A stretch of 18,641 nt of DNA from CAZFCK01 sp964517355. GTDB taxonomy: Bacteria > Desulfobacterota > Desulfovibrionia > Desulfovibrionales > Desulfovibrionaceae. Location of the stretch: positions 1 to 18,641 of the forward strand of contig CAZFCK010000084.1 of NCBI GenBank assembly GCA_964517355.1, written 5' to 3'. Numbering within the stretch: position 1 is the first letter of the stretch; each line of letters opens with the position of its first letter. A program made the translations under genes and the position numbers. Under the pieces are notes generated by a model. That model was not told the DNA's origin. It saw only the letters and a list, made by a program, of their open reading frames with translations, and ran no database searches. Below are positions 7,168-13,576 of this stretch, piece after piece.

Positions 7168-9810
7168 CTACCCGATATTGATGGTTTGGCCGTCCAGGGT
7201 TAACGTGGTTTGCGCCTTGACAGTCGTATTTTGGCCGGACACTTGCGACAAATTACTCTTGATCGAAACTCTTTTATTATCGCCATACATTATCAGTGCT
7301 TCATCGCCTTTCGCCATAAAGATTCCACCCGGAGTCACTTCCTCATCGTCCTCTTCCAAGCCCAGGAGAGTGACTCCATCAGTATCGACAGCGAGTTGGC
7401 CGCAACCGTTCACCAGCATTGTTGCGTCTTCCGAGCTTAACATGAGCCCCGCCATTTTTTTGTTTTTATGTTGCACATAGGCACTAATCGAATCTCCCTC
7501 CTCCAGTCCGAGGTAGGCGGTACCTCGATTCTTGAATAAGATGCTGTTCCCCTTTTCTGTTATGCTAATCGAAGATTTTTGCTTTTTGGTGCTGTCAATG
7601 CCATTTTCATCAACCTCCATTTTGAGCTTCGCATCCTGGTTGACTTTGGAGTTGACCTTGATGGCAACTCCTGTTCTATCCAGGGTAATTGTTCCAGTTT
7701 TCGCGTTTTTGGCTGTTTTATCGAAAGAGGAAGCCACGCTTTTAATGCAATAGGCGCTGTATGCCGCAAGAGCGATTCCAATAACTGTCGATACCCCTCC
7801 CCCTACCCAACTGGGAGCGCCATGCCATTCGCATTTGGCCTCTTCGAGGAATTTTTTGTCAAATGGACGGCTGATCATGGCTATGCCCACACCGCCGGCA
7901 ATGCTGGCCGCTATCCCCGTGTAGAGAGCTTTTTTCGCCTTTGAGACCAGTGCGTTAACGGCATCTCCTATGCCGCCGCTCAATTCCACGCGGTCCAACC
8001 CCGTCAATGCTATACTTTTCTTCAGGTCCATGGCCTCGTCGCCGAGTTCGATTTGCTTGCCTTTGGTGTATGAAACCTTGGACAGCAGAGCGGCTTCCGT
8101 ACAAATGGCAGCCTTGACTTCACTGCTGACCCCGGCGGTGACCTCGCTTGAAAAACCGACCACAAGATCAATATTCGATCCGGCGACCGCACCGATCCGC
8201 CCGCCCAGGGCGCACTCTTCAAACACTCCATGGGTTGACACGGCGATACTGCCCCCGCCTCCGGGTTTGTGCGAACCAATGGCGATGCCGCTTTGCGCAT
8301 GCGGAGAAAAGAGGCCGATGAATTCCTGACCTTCCGTGTCGCCCATAACCAGTTGATTTCCCGCGGCACTGCGAATGGCATTGGCAGAGGAGTTACCGCT
8401 TTTCACCAGACTTTGCTGTTCGAAATTCGGCAATGCCGCGGCAATGATGGGGCGGTCCAAGTCTCCATCGATAAAGGTGAGCAGCACTTCGGTGCCTTTG
8501 TGTAACGGGAAGTGCATGCCGTGGTTGCTGCCTCCGTAGGGCTGGGCCATACGCAGCCAGCATGAGGCCTTTCCTTCGGGATGATCGGCCAGATCGAACG
8601 GCAGCCGTACTTTATAACGTCCCTGTTCGTCCAAAAAGGCATATTTGCCGCTGCCTTCGGCTTCAACTTTGGCATGCATGGTGCCATGCAACCGGGGCCA
8701 AAACGTTGTGCGCGCAGGGCGGTATTGGATTCCCGCGGGTATTGCCCTGAACGAAATATGATAATCAGGCTTGTCGCGCGTTTCATCCAGGGGAATACTT
8801 AGCCCGGAAACCAGATAGCTTGTCTGGTCTCCTTCATGCGTGACGCTTGTTGTCAGATAGTCGGCGTTCAGGTCCTGAACGGGGTGGTCCTCCAGGGTAA
8901 AGAGAAAGCCGGAGCGGATAAAAGGCGCGCGTCCTTCCCCTTTGAAGATCGTCTGCTCAGCCTTCATCTGTTCGGCGCGCACCTTGGCGATGTGCTTTCC
9001 CTCCTCCAGGGTCTTGAAGTTTTCTCCGTAAACATAGATTTTGCCCAGCCCGCCTTGATCAACGGAAACATCCCCACTGTCGAGATTCAGGGTGGGGTGG
9101 CGATAGTTGTAATCCCTAAGTTGCACTGAATGGGGCACCAATCGTTGTTTGCAGGAAAAATTCGTGCACACCTGCCCCTGTAGGGGCACATCCAGCCCCG
9201 TAACTTGCCGAAAACGCAAGACAGGTTGTCTGGGTTGCTGGTCATGGGAGATGAGGTTGTCTGTGAAGACAAGTTTCTCACCTTCGTCTATCTGCTCGAA
9301 AAAATAATAAATTCCTTCACGTTCGCACCACCTGGAAATAAAATCGAAGTGGGATTCGTTATACTGGCACACGTATTCCCTCTTCGGATAGTCCGTGGAC
9401 AGTCTGAATTCCACATCCAGGCTTGTGAGCAGGTCTGATCCCAGCAGCATCGCTTCGATGATCTCGGGTGTGGTCTTGTCCAGGAAAATTTGACTATGCT
9501 TGGTCATGCTCAGGGCCCAGAGGCGTGGCGCGAGAAGGGCCTTGTAATAGTACAGGTGATTCACTTCGGGAAGCTGCTCGAAGTTGAAGACAAGCCCCTG
9601 ATAATTAAGCCGCATATTTCTATAGAGATAAGTGAGCCGGGCGTTGCCGTCGGCCAGGTCGTCAATAAAGAGCCCCGGTGTTTCGGAAACAAGGAGGATA
9701 TCGAAAAAATAGGGCCGGGAAAGGGCCTCTTCGCCTGAGAAACGCACCACCTTGAACGTATTGGCCGGCAGATTCATGGAGAAGAAAGAAAACTTTCGGG
9801 AATATTTCAT
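7168..9810 (-). CDS. vgrG: VgrG, type VI secretion spike protein with internal hydrophobic hairpin
   Basis: From the ATG at 9810 the protein has 880 aa. The gp27-like part spans about 1-370, including FDFISRWCEREGIYYFFEQ (155-173). The gp5-like OB fold follows with GRYKVRLPFD (397-406), SCWLRMAQPYGG and EVLLTFIDGDLDRPIIAAAL (441-460). The C-terminal beta-rich part runs to TTLTLDGQTINIG. It is interrupted by two glycine-rich hydrophobic segments at about 629-646 and 668-690, separated by a charged loop with one Cys. That is unusual for a spike beta-helix. An upstream GTG (9852) is possible, but the ATG has GAGGGGAAGGA just before it and matches the usual VgrG N-terminus. It heads the minus-strand island. 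No tss structural genes are in the window, so it is probably an orphan island served by a T6SS elsewhere. Confidence 0.95.
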   Translation of the reverse strand: MKYSRKFSFFSMNLPANTFKVVRFSGEEALSRPYFFDILLVSETPGLFIDDLADGNARLTYLYRNMRLNYQGLVFNFEQLPEVNHLYYYKALLAPRLWALSMTKHSQIFLDKTTPEIIEAMLLGSDLLTSLDVEFRLSTDYPKREYVCQYNESHFDFISRWCEREGIYYFFEQIDEGEKLVFTDNLISHDQQPRQPVLRFRQVTGLDVPLQGQVCTNFSCKQRLVPHSVQLRDYNYRHPTLNLDSGDVSVDQGGLGKIYVYGENFKTLEEGKHIAKVRAEQMKAEQTIFKGEGRAPFIRSGFLFTLEDHPVQDLNADYLTTSVTHEGDQTSYLVSGLSIPLDETRDKPDYHISFRAIPAGIQYRPARTTFWPRLHGTMHAKVEAEGSGKYAFLDEQGRYKVRLPFDLADHPEGKASCWLRMAQPYGGSNHGMHFPLHKGTEVLLTFIDGDLDRPIIAAALPNFEQQSLVKSGNSSANAIRSAAGNQLVMGDTEGQEFIGLFSPHAQSGIAIGSHKPGGGGSIAVSTHGVFEECALGGRIGAVAGSNIDLVVGFSSEVTAGVSSEVKAAICTEAALLSKVSYTKGKQIELGDEAMDLKKSIALTGLDRVELSGGIGDAVNALVSKAKKALYTGIAASIAGGVGIAMISRPFDKKFLEEAKCEWHGAPSWVGGGVSTVIGIALAAYSAYCIKSVASSFDKTAKNAKTGTITLDRTGVAIKVNSKVNQDAKLKMEVDENGIDSTKKQKSSISITEKGNSILFKNRGTAYLGLEEGDSISAYVQHKNKKMAGLMLSSEDATMLVNGCGQLAVDTDGVTLLGLEEDDEEVTPGGIFMAKGDEALIMYGDNKRVSIKSNLSQVSGQNTTVKAQTTLTLDGQTINIG

Positions 9811-10254
9811 ATTCCTTCCCCTCACTGTGTTGCTGCGACGATACGCATACACAGCCAGCGTTGTATTGTTGATAAGTGGGGCGGAGGTAACGGTTAGTTG
9901 TTTATGCGATTATTGGAGTTCCAGCGGGAAAACCGTTGCAACGGGGTGTCCAGATTATCCCCTTCCCCCTACTATTTCATATCATGGCACATAACTTACG
10001 TTATATTGAAAGATGCTGCAATATGTTGTGGCAGTGTTACTTGTCGGACGATGTGATAAGAGTGCAGTGATATTGTATTGTTTTGATATATAAAGGGAAA
10101 AAATTAAGAAGAATTCAAAGGGGCAGAGCGTGTGCTAAGAGAAGTTTTAGTGGCTATCGTACCAGTAACCCCGTAAGAATTTTCAGGGAAAGTTCAGAGT
10201 ATCTTAAGTTCGAAAAGCCATAAACGCTATTATGCATTAATTTGAAATAATTTA

Positions 10255-10521
10255 AATAACACCATCATCTCCAACCGCAATAAACTTGTCTGATCCAAAG
10301 CAAGGACTCGCCCATTTCGCTGTGCCATCCCTTTCCAGAACTTTTCATATAACATAATGCTATTATAAACTAAGTCGTTGGAAGGCACTTTCGGAGTAAA
10401 GGAAATAACCAGTTACGAAAATTAATTCGTTTAAGGTGAAATTTTAATAGGTGACAAACGCATTTGCCCCTGACTTATCATTTTCTTTACAATCGTCAAC
10501 GCCATAGTATTTGTCAAGATA
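10255..10521 (-). pseudogene. Eroded coding remnant with propeller-like FxAVG repeat
   Basis: One minus-strand frame, despite several stops, reads AKWASPCFGSDKFIAVGDDG (10320-10261) after KVLERDGT. This closely resembles the W...P.FG..KFIAVG.DG repeats of BNR/kelch-like beta-propellers. Exactly 45 codons upstream in the same frame a second unit, LIFVTGYFLYSES, has the matching F-V-x-G spacing. Further upstream the frame reads YLDKYYGVDDCKENDKS. At least five in-frame stops separate the pieces. This is inference from pattern only; AT-rich DNA can produce lookalikes. Confidence 0.35.
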
Positions 10522-10626
10522 TTACAATTTGGCCTATATTTACTTAAAAAAAAAGACAATCGGCTTTGAATTTTGCTTATTTTGTTAAGTTTGATTTGTA
10601 TTAGGCTGCGAAAAGCGAAGTTGTTC

Positions 10627-10730
10627 TAGAACATCTTCACTTTGAAAAAGTAGAGATACTCTTAAGTATTTACCTGAAACGATAAACATTTATTCAGGGG
10701 TGAGCCTTATTCAATGGCGAAAATGCGCTA
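10627..10730 (-). repeat. MITE-like dispersed repeat, copy 4 (full length, inverted)
   Basis: Read on the minus strand this is a 104-bp element, the same length as copy 2. It starts TAGCGCATTTTCGCC and ends AAGATGTTCTA. Its terminal inverted repeats match at 8 of 11 positions (AAAATGCGCTA at 10720-10730, TAGAACATCTT at 10627-10637). The internal hairpin around CTGAA...TTCAG is partly degraded. Both ends abut TA, as in copy 2. Confidence 0.7.
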
Positions 10731-10784
10731 GCGTAATCCGCATGTCGGCGTGCGAGGTCCATGGCAGGTTTTATATTATTTTTC

Positions 10785-10812
10785 TTGTCTTATGTCCTTC
10801 GATCATTATACT
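10785..10812 (+). promoter_or_regulatory. Sigma70-like promoter of the kinase/universal-stress operon
   Basis: TTGTCT (10785-10790) and TATACT (10807-10812) are separated by 16 bases. They match the consensus at four and five of six positions. Transcription would begin near 10819, giving a very short leader before the AGGAGG at 10823. Confidence 0.5.
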
Positions 10813-10834
10813 CTAGTAATAGAGGAGGGGTATG

Positions 10835-11794
10835 ATGACCGGCTCTGCGGCTGACATTATCTTGCGTTACGTCTCCGATTTCCCGTTGCGCCACTGTGGC
10901 AAACTGGTTCAGGACACCTCTGAATTCATGAGCATTGAATATGGGGATGTCATTTCTTTGGGTGGGTTGCATTATCTGATGCTGCGCGATGAGGCTGAAC
11001 GGCGTTTTGGCATGGAAGACCCCAAATTCTGGGTTAAGCGTTGCCGGGAGTTGGAAACCGGGGAACGCAAAATTCTCAAGCTCGTTTTTCATGAAACATT
11101 TCCCCTGAAAATTGGGGAATTTGTCATCCGTTGCCACCGCAGTCCTGAAAAAGAGGCGCGCATCCTGAACCTCGTGCGTGGAGACGTGCGTTTCATGCAG
11201 GGGCAGTCTCTCTTCGATGTAAAACGCAATGTGGTGCGCGTGTTGGACGTGATCCACGGCAAGCGCTTGGACGTGTTGGTTGAAGACCTGCCCATGGATC
11301 ACGAGTCTTTCTTTTTTACAGAATTTCCTGAAATTTTGGAAAAATTTATCGGTTCTGTCGAGGCCATCGGTTATCTGCATACGCATTGGGAAAAGCATGG
11401 CGATATTCGACGCGACCACCTCTGGGTGGAGTACGGCACTGGCCGCTATCGGTGGATAGACTTTGACTATGCCTTTGATTTTCATGAAAATCCTTTCGGT
11501 TTGGATTTGTTCGGGCTAGGCAACATTCTTCTTTTTCTTGTGGGGAAAGGGGAACACACGCTTACCAGTTTGCAGGCGACCGCGCCCCCTTCGGTGCTTT
11601 CGTCCCTTGTTCCCGAGGATTTTACCTTGATGTTTTCCAACCGACTTGCAAACCTGCGCAAATTATACCCTTACATTCCAGCGAGATTGAACAACGTTTT
11701 GATGCATTTTTCGGCCGGTACTTTTGTGTTTTATGAAAGCGTGGATGAATTGCTTGATGAGTTGCGCCCTTGCTTGAAAGAAGTCAGGAGGTGA
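10835..11794 (+). CDS. Protein kinase-fold protein with HGD and DFD motifs
   Basis: This is a 319-aa protein with a kinase-like fold. A candidate ATP-binding lysine is in KILKLVFHE (K82), and an acidic helix in SPEKEARIL follows. The catalytic loop is HGDIRRDHL (188-196), with HGD in place of HRD. The metal-binding motif is WIDFDYAF (DFD, 209-211, in place of DFG), and an APE-like aspartate helix FGLDLFGLGN follows. Features recall the small eukaryote-like or LPS-kinase (RIO/KdkA/WaaP) families. The second of two adjacent ATGs (10835) is preferred because AGGAGG lies six bases upstream; the first is at 10832. No membrane segment is seen. Two universal stress protein genes follow 34 bp downstream in the same direction. 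The substrate is unknown. Phosphorylation of the neighbouring stress proteins is only a guess. Confidence 0.7.
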   Translation: MTGSAADIILRYVSDFPLRHCGKLVQDTSEFMSIEYGDVISLGGLHYLMLRDEAERRFGMEDPKFWVKRCRELETGERKILKLVFHETFPLKIGEFVIRCHRSPEKEARILNLVRGDVRFMQGQSLFDVKRNVVRVLDVIHGKRLDVLVEDLPMDHESFFFTEFPEILEKFIGSVEAIGYLHTHWEKHGDIRRDHLWVEYGTGRYRWIDFDYAFDFHENPFGLDLFGLGNILLFLVGKGEHTLTSLQATAPPSVLSSLVPEDFTLMFSNRLANLRKLYPYIPARLNNVLMHFSAGTFVFYESVDELLDELRPCLKEVRR

Positions 11795-11828
11795 GGCGCG
11801 CCAGCCGATACAGGAAAGGAGGCGTTAT

Positions 11829-12326
11829 ATGGATCCCAGGAAGCTCCTTATTGCGGTGGACGGCTCAGCCAATGCCATTCGGGCGGTACATTACGTGGGC
11901 GATATGTTGCAGCATGCCACGGCAGCCACGATAAAATTGCTCCACATAGAACGTTTTCCGGATCGCGATCTTTTCAAGGATGAGAGTTCATGGAAGGATA
12001 ATTGCGCGCAAGTCCGCAGGGATATGGAAACCTATCTGGAAGAGGCGCGCATGATTCTTGTGAACAAGGGGATTGCCAGGGAATTGATAACCACCAGCTA
12101 CATCGTCAGCTGCATCTCGCCCCTGACCGATGACAAGCCCTGCATGCGTTGCAGTCGGAACACCAGCATTGCGCAGGAAATTCTCGGCGTGCTCAAGGAA
12201 GAGGGCTTCGGTACTGTCGTGGTGGGCAGACGCGGCGTATCCAAGGCTGAGGAATTTCTTTTCGGCAGCGTTTCCAACAGAATCATCCATCATGCCAAGG
12301 GCTGCACGGTTTGGGTTGTCGCGTAA
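11829..12326 (+). CDS. Universal stress protein, single UspA domain, ATP-binding type
   Basis: This 165-aa protein has one UspA fold. The first strand is KLLIAVDGS (residues 5-13) with the conserved aspartate D11. The nucleotide-binding motif GRRGVSKAEEFLFGS (133-147) fits the G-2x-G-9x-G-S pattern of ATP-binding members exactly. Insert residues 95-108 contain three cysteines, including a CMRC pair (105-108), which is not a standard UspA feature and might bind metal or sense redox state. The ribosome site AAAGGAGG lies six bases before the ATG. It is the second gene of the operon, followed 35 bp later by a tandem USP. It is cytoplasmic and presumably linked to stress or energy limitation; its partner is unknown. 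Confidence 0.9.
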   Translation: MDPRKLLIAVDGSANAIRAVHYVGDMLQHATAATIKLLHIERFPDRDLFKDESSWKDNCAQVRRDMETYLEEARMILVNKGIARELITTSYIVSCISPLTDDKPCMRCSRNTSIAQEILGVLKEEGFGTVVVGRRGVSKAEEFLFGSVSNRIIHHAKGCTVWVVA

Positions 12327-12361
12327 GCATAATTGTCTGAACACAGTGAAGGAGAGCGGAC

Positions 12362-13231
12362 ATGAACAAGCATTTTCTGTTGACAGTGAGCGCTGACAGG
12401 ACTGCTTCGTGGAGTGTCCGCTTTATTGCGGATTTTTTCCGCAACAAACAGAAGTGTGAGCTGACGTTGTTCTATACGGCCAGAATTCCCGAACCTCCGA
12501 GAGCTACATTGCCTTCATACGAAGAGCGGCAGGAGATGGAGCAACTCCAAGACGCTCGTGGAAAAATGGGGCGGCGAATTATGCAAGTTGCCAGAGACGC
12601 ACTCCTGGCCTCCGGTTTTTCCGGGGACAATGTTCATGAAAAGATTCATTTTTGTCATTATTCCAAGGCATTGGATATATTAAAGGAGGGGGAGGATGGT
12701 CTTTACGACGCCATAGTGCTGGGGCGCCGCGGTTTGGGATGGGTGGAAGAACTGGTGGAGAGCAGCGTAAGCCATGAGATTTTGAATATGCGCGGCACCG
12801 TGCCTGTTTGGATTTGCCGGGTACCGCAACTGGGGCAGCGTCACGTGCTCGCCTGCGTGGACGACTCGGAGCAGGCCATGCGCATGGTTGACCATGTGGG
12901 ATTTGTGCTGGCCGATGAACCGGAGCACGACATCACTTTGCTCAACGTGTATGACCCCGGTTCGGGCGACCGCATTTTTGCCGAGGAAATATTCAGCCGG
13001 TGTAAAGAGATACTGCAGGAGAACGCCATCCCTCCGGAGCGTGTCCATACGCGCATGGTGGAAAGCTACAACACCTCGAAAGTCATTCTGCGGTTGGCGG
13101 AAAATTTCGCCGTAGTGGCCGTGGGGCGCACCGGGGAAGACCGCGGCCTTATGCGCAAGCTGTTTCTGGGCTCCGTGTCCACCACCCTGTACCGGCAATT
13201 GCAAGGACGAGCGTTGTGGCTTTGTTTGTAG
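12362..13231 (+). CDS. Tandem-domain universal stress protein
   Basis: This 289-aa protein carries two UspA domains. Domain 1 (about 1-150) opens with HFLLTVSADRT and has GRRGLGWVEELVESS, in which the usual G before the serine is replaced by S. Domain 2 (about 155-289) opens with HVLACVDDSEQA and has GRTGEDRGLMRKLFLGS, with a spacer two residues longer than the G-2x-G-9x-GS consensus. Nucleotide binding may therefore differ between the halves. The ribosome site GAAGGAG precedes the ATG by seven bases. It is the last gene of the kinase/USP operon and converges with tex. It is cytoplasmic; the exact role is unknown. Confidence 0.9.
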   Translation: MNKHFLLTVSADRTASWSVRFIADFFRNKQKCELTLFYTARIPEPPRATLPSYEERQEMEQLQDARGKMGRRIMQVARDALLASGFSGDNVHEKIHFCHYSKALDILKEGEDGLYDAIVLGRRGLGWVEELVESSVSHEILNMRGTVPVWICRVPQLGQRHVLACVDDSEQAMRMVDHVGFVLADEPEHDITLLNVYDPGSGDRIFAEEIFSRCKEILQENAIPPERVHTRMVESYNTSKVILRLAENFAVVAVGRTGEDRGLMRKLFLGSVSTTLYRQLQGRALWLCL

Positions 13232-13348
13232 CCGCTTCATCCATAGTGCTTTCGTACAGGATACGACCTTGGGGTTAGAGCATTTCAAGCGTTAAATGAT
13301 TTTACAGAAAATAGAATAAAGTCGCTGGTTTTCGCGCCCGCACGACGA

Positions 13349-13365
13349 CCAGGGGAGGCCCCTGG
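13349..13365. terminator. Short GC-rich hairpin after the USP operon
   Basis: CCAGGGG pairs with CCCCTGG around AGG. A weaker GCCG-AAAAAA-CGGC stem follows, then a T-rich stretch (TTTCATGTTTTT). It lies about 120 bp after the USP stop, so it is a plausible but not textbook terminator. Confidence 0.4.
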
Positions 13366-13495
13366 ACGCCGAAAAAACGGCCTTTCATGTTTTTGTCAAC
13401 GATTGTGCTATGTCATAATACACGCTTTACCCAGCAAGTTGAGAATAAACGGGACATTGTCCGCTGCTGGGGGATAAGATCGGCTTTGCGGTGGG

Positions 13496-13532
13496 GAGCC
13501 GTAAGGCGCGAACCGGCCGCGCCTCACGGCTC
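13496..13532. terminator. Strong 15-position hairpin downstream of tex
   Basis: GAGCCGTAAGGCGCG (13496-13510) and CGCGCCTCACGGCTC (13518-13532) pair with a single A-C mismatch around a seven-base loop. It lies 44 bp beyond the tex stop on the minus strand. Neither side has a U-tract, so it may be a 3'-end stabiliser, a factor-dependent stop or a regulatory element. Confidence 0.45.
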
Positions 13533-13576
13533 ACGTAAATGAGGTTCTTCCCCTTGGGCGTTTTTTGGCCGTGGCC

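Larger units (their letters stand above)
9811..10834. other. AT-rich 1-kb intergenic region, no intact gene
   Basis: The region lies between the divergent vgrG and kinase-like genes. It is clearly more AT-rich than its flanks and every frame is broken by stops. Contents seen are a 14-bp inverted repeat ATAACTTACGTTAT (9991-10004), an apparent eroded coding remnant on the minus strand (10255-10521), a full-length dispersed-repeat copy (10627-10730), and a sigma70-like promoter before the kinase-like gene. No convincing vgrG promoter could be picked. On the plus strand TGGCAC at 9985-9990 resembles half of a sigma54 site, but the -12 element does not match and it points away from vgrG. Confidence 0.6.
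13232..13576. other. Convergent intergenic region with hairpins
   Basis: No gene is supported between the USP operon and tex. The region holds an AGAGCATTT-containing imperfect inverted repeat (13277-13302), which resembles the right end of the MITE-like element, a GC hairpin (13349-13365) and a very strong hairpin at 13496-13532. Termination of both convergent transcripts here is likely. Confidence 0.55.

Noticed and set aside
9985..10001. Possible sigma54 promoter (TGGCAC, then TTAC five bases later)
   Set aside because: The -12 element lacks the GC, and it points away from vgrG with more than 800 bp to the next plus-strand gene.
10790..11485. Minus-strand open frame of 231 codons opposite the kinase-like gene
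   Set aside because: The plus-strand product has conserved kinase-fold motifs, a ribosome site and a promoter. The antisense frame has none.
12680..13288. Minus-strand open frame of 202 codons opposite the tandem USP
   Set aside because: It is a shadow of the USP gene with no family features.
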